From contig JBGOEV010000016.1 in NCBI GenBank assembly GCA_041538025.1, positions 1 through 48,285 on the forward strand: a stretch of DNA of 48,285 nt. The letters run 5' to 3'. The notes under the pieces were generated by a model. It made no database searches. It was not told where the DNA came from and saw only the letters and a list, made by a program, of their open reading frames with translations. Both the position numbers and the translations under genes were made by a program. Positions 34,665 to 43,991 of this stretch are shown here, in pieces. This DNA comes from Thermosaccharophagus gerlachensis. GTDB taxonomy: Bacteria; Armatimonadota; Fervidibacteria; Fervidibacterales; Thermosaccharophagaceae. Each line of letters begins with the position of its first letter. Positions within the stretch are counted from its first letter, which is position 1.

Positions 34665-36473
34665 TTAGATGCAATCCATAGCTGTTAGCCATTTGCGTAG
34701 TTGTTCCATCCTTTTGTTATCATCGTCACTCAGCTTCAACGGTCTGCCTCTCGCATCAATGACTACACCAACAACACCCCCATTGACCAGCCCATCCCAC
34801 ACCTTCCCATACCCAGCACCAACATCAAACTGCCTTGTCGGTTCAAACCTTATTCGCACTGCATCGCCAACCCTCAAAAGGTATATTTCGCCGAACTTTA
34901 TTTCCATGCCAACGATGTTGAAATCTTTGCCAACCACAGAGAGCCTCCCGACGACTTCGTCATCCTTACCTTCACCCTTTGGAGCAATCGCAGTCCCAAG
35001 CGGTATCAAACAGTCATGCCAAAAGACTTGCATGGCAGCCTCTGGATGAACTTGCGAGAGCACACCAAGGTGTGGCATCATGAAAATGCTATCAACAGCG
35101 ATTTCCGTAACACCCTCGGGTTGGAATGCATCAAGCAACATAAGCATAGCCTGATTGCGTTTTGGAGCATGCGATAGGACACCACCACTGCCGATGATGA
35201 GATTCAAAGACATCATGTCCACCAAAGTTTCCTCCTCAGCTGCTCCAAGGACTTCACTGATCGTCCTTTGGACGTGCACCCCTTTCAGCCTGACTGCGAG
35301 CTGTTTGTGGTGCTCAAGGGCAAGCCTGAGCGCCTCCCTCGCAACAGCTTGCTCAAGCAACAGACTCTCAACAGTTTGTGGTATCGTTGTTGGGCGTATC
35401 ATCTTGTTGCGAAGCATGTTGCGCACTTCTACTTCGCTCATTCTTATTGGGAGCCAACGAAGTATGTTCTCTATACCTGCGCTCACCATCACATTGCATA
35501 TGCTGTAGCTCAAACCGAGGTTGGCAGAAACGGTCCTTGTAAACCTACCATCAAAGACAGAAAAGACATCGGTTGTTGCCCCACCTATGTCAACCGCAAG
35601 CACGTTTATTCTTCTCTCATTTGCAACCAGTTCAACAAGCTTCCCGACTGCCATCGGTGTTGGCATTATCTCTGCCGAGACCCAGCTTGCAAGCTTTGAG
35701 TAACCCGGAGCCTGCTGCATAACATGCTCAAGGAAAATGTCATGGATTGCTTCTCTCGCTGGTTGAAGGTTTTCAAGCTCAAGCGTCGGGCGTATGTTAT
35801 CAACGATGCGCAAATCAAAGCGCTCGCCAAGAAGCTCTCGCACTTTCTCCCTTGCGTCTTTATTGCCTGCGTAAATGATGGGGAGTTTCAAATTGCCACC
35901 AAGCCTTTGACGAGGGCTTGCTGCAAGTATAAGCTCAGCAAGCTCAAGAACATGCGTTATCGTCCCACCATCAGTCCCACCAGATAAAAGAATCATGTCA
36001 GGGCGCAATGAACGCATCCTTTGAATGCGCTCATGTTCTGCCCTGCCATCATCAACTGCAATCACATCCATGACAATTGCGCCAGCACCAAGCGCAGCAC
36101 GCTGTGCGCTTTCTGCCGTCATCGTCTTTACAACACCAGCAACCATCATTTGTAAACCGCCGCCTGCGCTTGATGTGCTAACGTAGATGTCGCATCCAAC
36201 ATCTTCGTTAAGTGAGCCACTTGAGTGAGCCCTAACATACACCCTCCCATCAACCACAAACTTCCTGCCAGTCAACTCCTCAAGTTCCCTCATTGCATTG
36301 AGCACGCCGATTGTGACATCGTCAAATGGCGCTTCAACCGTCGTTGGGGCTTCACCACGAGCAATAAGCTTGTAGCGTTCTCCTGCATGCTCTATCAATA
36401 TCGCTTTCGTTGTCGTGCTACCACAATCCGTTGCTAAAATCGTTCTTATGTCCGTCGCCACCTTGGGGTTCAC
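34665..36473 (-). CDS. MutL(GlmL)-type ASKHA ATPase, glutamate mutase accessory-like
   Basis: 602 residues of the ASKHA (actin/hsp70) fold. Phosphate 1 is LATDCGSTTTKAILIE, phosphate 2 is AVDIGGATTDVFSVF, and the adenosine region is LIIGSGGVLSHA. The match is to the GlmL/MutL family that accompanies adenosylcobalamin-dependent glutamate mutase, where it is presumed to act as a reactivating or accessory factor. Here the protein is longer than typical GlmL (about 460), with an extra C-terminal domain (about 480-600, GTAIAPKGEGKDDEVVGRLSVVG). No mutase subunits (GlmES) adjoin it, so the role is unproven. Start is GTG 36473 or GTG 36461. It belongs to the minus-strand group with rluB and the tandem-repeat protein. 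Confidence 0.8.
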   Translation of the reverse strand: MNPKVATDIRTILATDCGSTTTKAILIEHAGERYKLIARGEAPTTVEAPFDDVTIGVLNAMRELEELTGRKFVVDGRVYVRAHSSGSLNEDVGCDIYVSTSSAGGGLQMMVAGVVKTMTAESAQRAALGAGAIVMDVIAVDDGRAEHERIQRMRSLRPDMILLSGGTDGGTITHVLELAELILAASPRQRLGGNLKLPIIYAGNKDAREKVRELLGERFDLRIVDNIRPTLELENLQPAREAIHDIFLEHVMQQAPGYSKLASWVSAEIMPTPMAVGKLVELVANERRINVLAVDIGGATTDVFSVFDGRFTRTVSANLGLSYSICNVMVSAGIENILRWLPIRMSEVEVRNMLRNKMIRPTTIPQTVESLLLEQAVAREALRLALEHHKQLAVRLKGVHVQRTISEVLGAAEEETLVDMMSLNLIIGSGGVLSHAPKRNQAMLMLLDAFQPEGVTEIAVDSIFMMPHLGVLSQVHPEAAMQVFWHDCLIPLGTAIAPKGEGKDDEVVGRLSVVGKDFNIVGMEIKFGEIYLLRVGDAVRIRFEPTRQFDVGAGYGKVWDGLVNGGVVGVVIDARGRPLKLSDDDNKRMEQLRKWLTAMDCI

Positions 36474-36552
36474 CCTCGCTTGAGGATGGATGCTTCCATT
36501 GTTATCGCTGAGGCTATATAAACGCTTCCTAATACGGTGACCTGAGGATACA

Positions 36553-37125
36553 TCATTGCAACAAGAAAGGATACTTTGCCCTCACTTCATATTCATTACC
36601 GATGCCTCGCCTTATCACATACGGGTTAAGCCAACTTCCGGGAGAAAATGGGTCGGCATGAAGATAAGGATACCTCGTCCTCACTTCGTATTCGTTACCA
36701 ATACCGCGCCTAATCACATATGGGTTGAGCCAACTTCCGGGAGCAAATGGATCAGCATGAAGATAAGGATACTTCGTCCTCACCTCATATTCGTTACCAA
36801 TACCGCGCCTAATCACATATGGGTTGAGCCAGCTTCCGGGAGCAAACGGGTCGGCATGAAGATAGGGATACTTTGTCCTCACTTCGTATTCGTTACCAAT
36901 ACCGCGCCTAATCACGTATGGGTTGAGCCAACTGCCGGGAGCAAACGGATCACCGCGAAAAGAAGGATACCTCGGTCTCACCTCGTATTCATTACCGATG
37001 CCTCGCCTTATCACATATGGGTTGAGCCAACTTCCGGGAGCAAACGGGTCATCAGCTATTGCTGGTAATGTGATGCTCCCTACAATGCTAACTAAAAGCA
37101 GATGCGTTATTCTCTTTGAGAGCAT
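36553..37125 (-). CDS. Secreted protein of five near-identical 33-residue repeats
   Basis: 190 residues from ATG 37125, with AGGAAGGTGA upstream; the longer frame from 37161 lacks support. A signal peptide (MLSKRITHLLLVSIVGSITLPAIA) ends at a D. The mature part is exactly five 33-residue units of the form DPF(A/S)PGSWLNPYVIRRG, then IGNEYEVR-x-(K/R)YP. Within each unit DPFAPGSWLNPYVIRRGIGN is almost invariant, and variation clusters in the last 8 residues. No recognised domain, no Cys, and no enzyme motif. Each unit is probably a short strand-turn-strand module of a repeat superstructure or fibre, exposed outside the cytoplasm (inferred). I do not recognise the family. Its neighbours give no functional clue beyond lying at the head of a likely operon. 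Confidence 0.85.
   Translation of the reverse strand: MLSKRITHLLLVSIVGSITLPAIADDPFAPGSWLNPYVIRRGIGNEYEVRPRYPSFRGDPFAPGSWLNPYVIRRGIGNEYEVRTKYPYLHADPFAPGSWLNPYVIRRGIGNEYEVRTKYPYLHADPFAPGSWLNPYVIRRGIGNEYEVRTRYPYLHADPFSPGSWLNPYVIRRGIGNEYEVRAKYPFLLQ
36556..37050 (-). repeat. Five tandem 99-bp coding repeats
   Basis: Five contiguous 99-base units. The first and last units share a synonymous haplotype (attaccgatgcctcgcctta on the plus strand). The middle three share another (gttaccaataccgcgcctaa), although both encode the same residues RRGIGN. This indicates that central copies were amplified more recently than the terminal ones. High identity makes the locus prone to slippage and to assembly collapse. 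Confidence 0.95.
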
Positions 37126-37169
37126 TGTGCTCACCTTCCTGCCTTGAAGTATAAGTGGCATTTTTCATT

Positions 37170-37185
37170 GTAGCGCTTTCGCTAC
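37170..37185. other. Perfect short hairpin in divergent spacer
   Basis: GTAGCG-cttt-CGCTAC (6-bp arms, 4-base loop) lies between the tandem-repeat gene and the TIM-barrel gene. No T-run follows on either strand, so it is not an obvious terminator. It may be an operator or an mRNA leader structure. The remaining spacer to 37348 shows no strong promoter. Confidence 0.3.
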
Positions 37186-37348
37186 CTTCAGGTCACTGAG
37201 GAACTATGAAAAGGTAGTATAGTTATCTTTGTGCTATTGTTGCTTTGCGAAAAAGGTGGTTGCATTTGATGGCGCAACCTTAAAATGTAATTGGCTATTG
37301 CATCATATGTGGGAAAGCCTTTGTGAGCGCTTAGGAGGGATGATAGCT

Positions 37349-40069
37349 ATGGCAATTCGGCATATCAAATTGCTTTCAGCTTTTCACCTGTGTGCTTTTG
37401 TGTTAGCGTTTCAAGTGTGCGAGGTGATGGCAATGGGTTACAACAGCTCTGAGCCACATCATCTCAAGAAACTTTCAGAACGCCTCTTACAGCCATTGGA
37501 GATACAATCTGAGTTTGTGCTGATGCGCGTTTGTGGGAGAACAGGTGCCTATGAACTTTTGGACAAGCGTAGCGGTATTAGATGGTTCAGCAACCCATTT
37601 GATGCACGCCTCGGCGAAGCAGTGGTTTTGGTTAATGGTAATGAGAAAAGGATTGCCCTGAATAAATTTTCATCGCATGTCATTGATGAGAAGGTCATTA
37701 AACTGCGCTACCTCGCTGAAGCAGGTGAGCCATCCATTGAAGTTTCATTCGCTCTCAATGGCTCAAGGGTTGATGTTTCATGTGATGTTGAGTGGGCAAA
37801 AGTGCGTTTCATTCGCCTCCTTGACAATGCTCTTTTTGTCGGTGACGCCGACAAAGGTTCTTTGATCGTGCCAGTGCGCTTGGGCATGTTAATTCCGGGC
37901 GATAGCGGAAAAGAGTTTGAACACTCCTTCCCGACATTCTCTTATGAAGGTTGCCATATGGAAATGTTTGGGGCACTCAAGTTTGGTTCTGCAGTTCTCG
38001 TTACATGGCACAACCCATATGTGACACTTCGCCTGCGCAGTATCGTCGGTGAGATGAAACTCAAACCATACAAGCAATTGTTGCTCCCATCGCTTGAACT
38101 ATCCTCTGGAGCGAAAGGCTTCAGCATTCACTTGCTTGGGAAAGGCGATTACACAAGCATTGCGAGAGCCTACCGTGAAGTGGCGAAGGGAAAGGGTTGG
38201 CTTGTCACATGGCGTGAGAAGTTAAAGGAGAACCCAGAACGCAGTAAACTTTTCGGAGCAGTTAATTTCAAACTTTGGACTTGCCTTGCAAGGCGCATGG
38301 ATGAAGAAAGCAAGAAAGAAGAATGGGTTAGGGTCAACTGGACTTTTGAGCAGGCTGCAAAAATCGCTGAGCACCTCAAAAACGACTTGGGCATGGAAAA
38401 AGTTCTCTTCATACTTGGTGGCTGGATTCATCGTGGCTACGATAACCAGCACCCAGACATATTGCCTGCAGCGCCTGAGTGCGGTGGCAATGAAGCACTC
38501 GCAGATTGCGCAAAAAGAGTGAAAGGCTTGGGTTACCTCTTTTGCTTGCATGACAACTACCAAGACATGTATCGTGATGCACCATCTTGGGATGAGAGTT
38601 ACATCATGAAGCATCGTGATGGCAGTTTGGTTAGGGGTGGAAGGTGGCTTGGTGGGCGAGCATACATCACATGTTCAAAGAAGGCGCTTGAACTTGCGAT
38701 GCGCCCTCAAAATTTGCCCGCAGTCAAGAAGCTCTTTGACCCAAACGCCTACTTCATTGACACAACATTCGCAGCCGGCTTGTATGAGTGCTTTGACAAG
38801 GCACATCCGCTGACACGCTTAGATGACATGTTCTGGAAGCAAGAGTTGTGTCGTTATGCAAGGAATCTTTTTGGCATCTTCGGTTCTGAGTGCGGTCGTG
38901 AGTGGGGCATACCAGTTTCCGACTTCTTTGAAGGCTTAAGTGGTGTCAGTGGCACTTACTACCATGATGCAAACCTATTGAACAAACTCGGCGCAACCGT
39001 CATGCCAATTTTTGAAATGGTCTACAGGGATTGCATTCAGGTCTACGGCAAGTATGGTTACGACATTTTTAACTCGGCTGAATATGTCCTGCACCACATA
39101 CTCATCGCACGCCCTTTGAACTACCACAGCATACCATCTGGGCTGTATTGGCACGAAAGAAAACCTGAGATGCTCATTGATGCCAAACCGTCCGTAGTCT
39201 CTGTTAAGCGTGTTGACCAGAGCACATTTAACATCACATACGAGTGGGATATCAAGAGACCAATAGAAGATGCATGGCGTGTTTTCGTCCACTTCACCGA
39301 TGCGAGTGGGAACATAAAGTTCCAAAATGACCACGATCCGACACCGCCAACAACCGATTGGAAGCCACCAAAAGTTGTTATAGGTCCTCTAAGCGTGCGC
39401 ATACCCGAAGGTGTTGCTGGCACATTTGAAATTCGCATGGGTTTGTTCAAGCCACCACAAGGTGAGCGTGCAAGGCTTCGCGGGGTTGATGATGGTCAGA
39501 GGCGATGCATAGTTGGGCGATTGCATATCTCTGCTACAGAAGTTAAATTTGAGCCGATTGAAAGGGAGATAAAGGGCGACCCTGCACTCTTCACAAGAGC
39601 CGAAAACGGATGGGCTGAAGGAATGCATCTGCTTGACCGCTTCATGAAGAACACATACGAGATACTTTCACCGCTTAACGAAATTACTTCTCAGATGCTC
39701 ATGAGCAGTTATAGTTTTCTGACTCCAGACGGGAAGGTGCGCAAGTCAACTTTTGGTGACGGGCAAGTGAGCGTTGTCGCCAACATGGGAGAGCAAGCAT
39801 ACGAGTATAATTCAAATCGCTTTGGCAAAGTTATCCTGCCACCTTATGGCTTCACAGTTGAGGCGCAAACATTTGTTGCCTTCCATGCGAAAAGTTTTAA
39901 CGGCTTGAATTACGAAGATGCGCCTCTGTTTACGCTTCAAAGTTTAGATGGTAAGCCGCTTGAACAATCCAATTTGGTGCGCATCTACCACGGCTTTGGT
40001 GAGCCAACGCTTAGATGGCGCGGGAAAATAGTTGAAGTTAAGAGGGAACAGATATTGCGTTTACGTTAG
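37349..40069 (+). CDS. Large secreted TIM-barrel protein, DUF5696/GH101-like
   Basis: 906 residues from ATG 37349 (AGGAGGG 9 bases upstream; longer in-frame sequence lacks such a site). A signal peptide (about 1-30, LLSAFHLCAFVLAFQVC) is followed by a beta-sandwich N-domain (about 30-290), a TIM barrel (about 300-600) and C-terminal sandwich domains (about 620-906). The barrel contains FIDTTFAAGLYECFD (a candidate nucleophile Asp) and GSECGREWGIPVSDFFEG (a candidate acid Glu), a pattern like DUF5696 and distantly like GH101 endo-alpha-N-acetylgalactosaminidases. Glycoside hydrolase activity is therefore likely but not shown. The phrase HERKPEMLIDAKPSV marks the sandwich start. It is convergent with proA (16 bp). 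Confidence 0.6.
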   Translation: MAIRHIKLLSAFHLCAFVLAFQVCEVMAMGYNSSEPHHLKKLSERLLQPLEIQSEFVLMRVCGRTGAYELLDKRSGIRWFSNPFDARLGEAVVLVNGNEKRIALNKFSSHVIDEKVIKLRYLAEAGEPSIEVSFALNGSRVDVSCDVEWAKVRFIRLLDNALFVGDADKGSLIVPVRLGMLIPGDSGKEFEHSFPTFSYEGCHMEMFGALKFGSAVLVTWHNPYVTLRLRSIVGEMKLKPYKQLLLPSLELSSGAKGFSIHLLGKGDYTSIARAYREVAKGKGWLVTWREKLKENPERSKLFGAVNFKLWTCLARRMDEESKKEEWVRVNWTFEQAAKIAEHLKNDLGMEKVLFILGGWIHRGYDNQHPDILPAAPECGGNEALADCAKRVKGLGYLFCLHDNYQDMYRDAPSWDESYIMKHRDGSLVRGGRWLGGRAYITCSKKALELAMRPQNLPAVKKLFDPNAYFIDTTFAAGLYECFDKAHPLTRLDDMFWKQELCRYARNLFGIFGSECGREWGIPVSDFFEGLSGVSGTYYHDANLLNKLGATVMPIFEMVYRDCIQVYGKYGYDIFNSAEYVLHHILIARPLNYHSIPSGLYWHERKPEMLIDAKPSVVSVKRVDQSTFNITYEWDIKRPIEDAWRVFVHFTDASGNIKFQNDHDPTPPTTDWKPPKVVIGPLSVRIPEGVAGTFEIRMGLFKPPQGERARLRGVDDGQRRCIVGRLHISATEVKFEPIEREIKGDPALFTRAENGWAEGMHLLDRFMKNTYEILSPLNEITSQMLMSSYSFLTPDGKVRKSTFGDGQVSVVANMGEQAYEYNSNRFGKVILPPYGFTVEAQTFVAFHAKSFNGLNYEDAPLFTLQSLDGKPLEQSNLVRIYHGFGEPTLRWRGKIVEVKREQILRLR

Positions 40070-40085
40070 CGATTCGCCTTCACCA

Positions 40086-41372
40086 CTATTTCCTTACTTG
40101 CCCATCGCCATAGACAACATACTTGTATGTTGTGAGTTCCTTAAGCCCCATCGGACCGCGAGCGTGCAACTTCTGTGTGCTTATACCTATTTCAGCGCCA
40201 AGACCAAACTCAAACCCATCTGTGAAGCGTGTGCTCGTGTTGACATAAACGGCAGCTGCATCAACTTCAGCACAGAAGCGTTGTGCACTCTTCAAGTCCC
40301 TTGTCACGATTGCCTCGCTATGCTTTGTCCCATGTCGGTTGATGTGTTCAATAGCTTCATCCAAACTGTTCACAACTTTAACAGCGATGATTAGGTCAAG
40401 GTATTCCGTATCCCAATCTTCATCCTTAGCTGGGACAACCTTCTCACATGGTGGGACTATGCGAAGTGTCTCAGGGCAACCACGAATTTCAACACCAGCA
40501 TCAAGCAATCTCTTTGCTATCCTCGGCAAGAAAGCTTCCGCAACATCCTTGTGCACGAGCAATGTCTCAGCAGCGTTGCAGACAGACGGGCGCTGACACT
40601 TCGCGTTGAATACTATCTCTTCAGCCATGTCTAAATCCGCAGATGCATCCACATACACATGGCAGTTGCCAACACCAGTCTCAATCACTGGCACTGTAGC
40701 GTTTTCCATCACATACCGTATGAGCCCAGCACCACCACGAGGTATGAGCACATCAATGTATTGGTTCAAGCGCATGAGATGCTGTGCTGCAGCCCTCTCG
40801 GGCGTGTCAAGCAACTGGACTGCCTCTGGTGGGACTCCAGCATCCGCGATGGCTTGTTTTATGACATGCGTTAGGGCAATGTTTGATTGAAGTGCTTCCG
40901 AACCACCCTTCAACACAACGCAATTTCCAGCCTTAAGGCAAAGACCAGCTGAATCAACGGTCACATTTGGGCGCGCTTCGTAAATTATACCGATGACACC
41001 GAGTGGCACCCTCACCTTCTGAATGACGAGACCGTTTGGGCGCTTCCATCCTTCAATTATCTCGCCAACTGGGTCTGGCAACGCTGCGACTTGCCTCATG
41101 CTCTCGCTCATAGCTTCAATTCTGGCTTCGTTTAGAAGAAGCCTATCTATGAGCGCTTCGGAAAGCTTCTTTTTACGAGCAGCCTCAATGTCCTCACTGT
41201 TGCTTGAGAGAATATACTCACGCCTATCAATGAGAGCTTGTGCTATGTTAAGCAAAGCTTTGTTCTTCACATCGGTGGGTAGGTTCGCAACGATTTGCGA
41301 TACTGCCTTTGCCTGCCTTGCTTTCTCCTCAACCATTTGCTCAACGCTCATGTTGCTCGGCATAGCAAACAT
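40086..41372 (-). CDS. proA: Gamma-glutamyl phosphate reductase
   Basis: 428 residues. It reduces gamma-glutamyl phosphate to glutamate-5-semialdehyde with NADPH, the second step of proline synthesis. Aldehyde-dehydrogenase-like features are VPLGVIGIIYEARPNVT, CVVLKGGSEALQSN, and the catalytic Cys in RPSVCNAAETLLVH; the family tail ALGAEIGISTQKLHARGPMGL is intact. The start is ATG 41372 or 41363; a GGGGGTG stands upstream. It lies 64 bp after proB. Confidence 0.97.
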   Translation of the reverse strand: MFAMPSNMSVEQMVEEKARQAKAVSQIVANLPTDVKNKALLNIAQALIDRREYILSSNSEDIEAARKKKLSEALIDRLLLNEARIEAMSESMRQVAALPDPVGEIIEGWKRPNGLVIQKVRVPLGVIGIIYEARPNVTVDSAGLCLKAGNCVVLKGGSEALQSNIALTHVIKQAIADAGVPPEAVQLLDTPERAAAQHLMRLNQYIDVLIPRGGAGLIRYVMENATVPVIETGVGNCHVYVDASADLDMAEEIVFNAKCQRPSVCNAAETLLVHKDVAEAFLPRIAKRLLDAGVEIRGCPETLRIVPPCEKVVPAKDEDWDTEYLDLIIAVKVVNSLDEAIEHINRHGTKHSEAIVTRDLKSAQRFCAEVDAAAVYVNTSTRFTDGFEFGLGAEIGISTQKLHARGPMGLKELTTYKYVVYGDGQVRK

Positions 41373-41436
41373 CCACCCCCTACCTTGTGATTACATTTTG
41401 GCACTCATCAGCATGCATTATTACACGGACCAAGCA

Positions 41437-42564
41437 TCAAACTATGACAAGGTTATCCCTGTGGATGACCTCATCCGATGGCTTGTAACCAAGTATTGAC
41501 TCAATCTTGGATGTATGCACACCAGCGACTTTGCGCAACTCATCTGCACTGTATGCCACCATGCCCTTAGCGAACACTTCGCCATCTTCACCCACTAAGA
41601 CAACCACATCGCCAGTATCAAAATCTCCATCAATGCCGATGACACCAGCAGGAAGAAGACTTTTCCCACCGCACAGTATTTGCATCTTTGCGCCCTCGTT
41701 CACGATTATCTTTCCGCGAGCCCTCGGTGCATAGGCAAGCCAACGCTTCTTTGCTGGCAAACGACGCTTCGGAACAAAAAATGTCCCTACAGCTTCACCA
41801 CGCAGTATCCGCTCAATAACATTTGGCTCACGCCCATGAGCTATGACGAGTGGGATGCCACAGTTCATAGCTATCTCTGCAGCTTGCAGTTTCGAAACCA
41901 TGCCACCAGTCCCAAACTTCGATTTGCCACCCTCTGCCGATTTGCGCATCTGTTCCGTTATCTCTGTGACCAACTCCAACTTTCTCCCCCTGCCATCCTC
42001 TGAGTGCATGTAAAATCCATCAACATCCGAGAGCATGATGACCAGATCAGCGTCTATGACGAGACCAACAAGCGCAGCAAGCTGGTCGTTGTCACCAAAC
42101 TTTATTTCATCAGTAGCCACAGTGTCGTTTTCGTTCACAATTGGGAGCACGCCCCACTCAAAAAGCTTTTGGAATGTGTTTCTTGCGTTTAAGAAGCGGG
42201 GGCGTGCAGCTACATCTTCCCTCGTGAGCAACACTTGTGCAACATGCACCTTATAGCGCCAAAACAGATCACGATAAATCGCCATGAGCTGAACTTGCCC
42301 AACAGCTGCTGCAGCCTGCTTCTCAGATACGGTGTGTAGCTCAATCAAACCGATGTGAGATATACCTGCCCTTATAGCACCTGAGCTGACGAGCGCTACA
42401 AGCTTACCGCCCTCTTTGGGCTTGCTCTTGCCATGATGCATTAATGAGGCTATTTGGCGTGCGAGGCTATCCATGTATTCAACATCAAGCTCTTCACCGC
42501 CACCGGTTAGGACGCTCGTGCCAACTTTTATAACAAGGCGTTTAACCGACTGGAAGATACTCAC
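41437..42564 (-). CDS. proB: Glutamate 5-kinase with PUA domain
   Basis: 375 residues. It phosphorylates glutamate with ATP as the first, feedback-controlled step of proline synthesis. The amino-acid kinase domain has VIKVGTSVLTG, LVALVSSGAIRAGI and KFGDNDQLAALVG; a C-terminal PUA domain is about 280-365 (RARGKIIVNEGAKMQIL...GIDGDFDTGDVVVLV). GTG 42564 is the only workable start, 24 bp after obgE. Retention of the PUA domain makes it the full-length bacterial type. Confidence 0.95.
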   Translation of the reverse strand: MSIFQSVKRLVIKVGTSVLTGGGEELDVEYMDSLARQIASLMHHGKSKPKEGGKLVALVSSGAIRAGISHIGLIELHTVSEKQAAAAVGQVQLMAIYRDLFWRYKVHVAQVLLTREDVAARPRFLNARNTFQKLFEWGVLPIVNENDTVATDEIKFGDNDQLAALVGLVIDADLVIMLSDVDGFYMHSEDGRGRKLELVTEITEQMRKSAEGGKSKFGTGGMVSKLQAAEIAMNCGIPLVIAHGREPNVIERILRGEAVGTFFVPKRRLPAKKRWLAYAPRARGKIIVNEGAKMQILCGGKSLLPAGVIGIDGDFDTGDVVVLVGEDGEVFAKGMVAYSADELRKVAGVHTSKIESILGYKPSDEVIHRDNLVIV

Positions 42565-42588
42565 CTCTCAATCTCGCATTCTCTTCGC

Positions 42589-43902
42589 TCAACTTGAAAC
42601 ACCTCCAAGCCACAATTCATCAATTTCAAACTCCATACCGTTAACCCTAACACGCTCTCCAACCGATGCACCAACTGACCTTAGCAACCTACAAACGCCC
42701 AACCTCTCAAGCCTGCGCAACGCTTCCATCCTCGCCTCGTTGTTTCCCATGTCAAGCATCCTTACAACTCTTTCCACACTATCACCACTCAACTCATAGA
42801 TGCCTTCATCAACTTTACGAATTGATGTAGGCTTTCGTCTCTTCAACACATCTGGTATTATGAGTTTGCCATGCCACCTTTCTGTTTGCGTATCACGCTT
42901 TGGCAGGAGTTGCTTTAGCAACCCAACAACACGATTCAAAAGCTGTGGTATGCCCTCACCTGTCAACGCTGAAATGGGGAAGACTTCATATCCCATAGCT
43001 TCAAGCTTCGGCTTGCAAACGCTTAGCAATGCTTTAGCTTGAGGCAAATCCATCTTGTTTGCGACAACTATTTGTGGTCGCTTTGAAAGCTCTGGGTTGA
43101 AGAGCTTTAACTCCTCGTTCACGACTTCAAAATCCTTAATTGGGTCTCTTCCCTCCACGGCAGCCATATCAAGCAGGTGCAGTAAAAGATGACACCGTTC
43201 AACATGCCTTAAGAAGCTGTGTCCCAAGCCAGCACCCCTGTGTGCACCTTCAATCAAGCCCGGTATATCAGCGACTACAAAACTGAAATTGTCAACCTTG
43301 ACAGTCCCCAAGTTTGGAACGAGAGTTGTGAACGGGTAATCGGCTATCTTCGGTTTGGCAGCGGAGATGCGCGATATGAGTGTTGACTTGCCCACATTCG
43401 GGTAGCCTATCAAACCAACATCGGCTAAAAGCTTCAACTCCAAACGCAATCGCCTAACTTCGCCTTTGTCTCCAAACTCAGCAAACCTTGGGGCTTGCCT
43501 AACTGGGGTAGCAAAAGCAGCGTTACCTCTCCCACCGATCCCACCACGAGCTACAAGAACGCCCATGCCATCTTCATTTAGGTCGGCAAGCAATTCACCA
43601 CTCTGAGCATCGTAAACAAGTGTTCCAACTGGAACTTTGATGATGATGTCTTCTCCATCCTTACCTTTCTTCTTGCTTCCGCGACCATGCTCACCGTCTT
43701 CCGCCCTGTAGTAGCGGTTAAGCTGTAAGTCCACGAGCGTGCGCACACTTTCGTCCGCCTGAATTATCACATTTCCACCGCGCCCGCCATCACCACCATC
43801 TGGACCACCTCTTGGGACGAACTTCTCACGCCTAAAACTGATAGCACCATTTCCACCGTTGCCAGCTTTGACAACTATCTCCGCTTCATCAACGAAACGC
43901 AT
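42589..43902 (-). CDS. obgE: GTPase Obg/CgtA
   Basis: 437 residues. This is an essential GTPase in 50S assembly and stress control. The glycine-rich Obg fold covers 1-158 (GNGGNGAISFRREKFVPRGG). The G domain has G1 GYPNVGKST, G3 DIPGLIEGAHRGAGLGHSF and G4 NKMD. A C-terminal OCT domain (about 355-430, RKVDEGIYELSGDSVERVVR) marks the Gram-positive/Armatimonadota-like form; the E. coli form lacks it. It is third in the rplU-rpmA-obgE-proB-proA cluster. Confidence 0.97.
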   Translation of the reverse strand: MRFVDEAEIVVKAGNGGNGAISFRREKFVPRGGPDGGDGGRGGNVIIQADESVRTLVDLQLNRYYRAEDGEHGRGSKKKGKDGEDIIIKVPVGTLVYDAQSGELLADLNEDGMGVLVARGGIGGRGNAAFATPVRQAPRFAEFGDKGEVRRLRLELKLLADVGLIGYPNVGKSTLISRISAAKPKIADYPFTTLVPNLGTVKVDNFSFVVADIPGLIEGAHRGAGLGHSFLRHVERCHLLLHLLDMAAVEGRDPIKDFEVVNEELKLFNPELSKRPQIVVANKMDLPQAKALLSVCKPKLEAMGYEVFPISALTGEGIPQLLNRVVGLLKQLLPKRDTQTERWHGKLIIPDVLKRRKPTSIRKVDEGIYELSGDSVERVVRMLDMGNNEARMEALRRLERLGVCRLLRSVGASVGERVRVNGMEFEIDELWLGGVSS

Positions 43903-43991
43903 CGCTCATTACATCTCACGCATTCAGTGTGATCACAGGCTTGCATGGACAAAAGCGGTAGTCACTCAAACTGTTGTTTCATCCAAGGGGG

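Noticed and set aside
36556..37050. Possible CRISPR array or tandem satellite
   Set aside because: The units are directly contiguous 99-bp coding repeats without unique spacers, in frame throughout.
36556..37068. 170-codon plus-strand frame across the tandem repeats
   Set aside because: It is a shadow of the 99-bp units; the minus strand has the ribosome-binding site and signal peptide.
37170..37185. Hairpin as a terminator
   Set aside because: No T-tract follows on either strand, and it sits between divergent genes where no terminator is needed.
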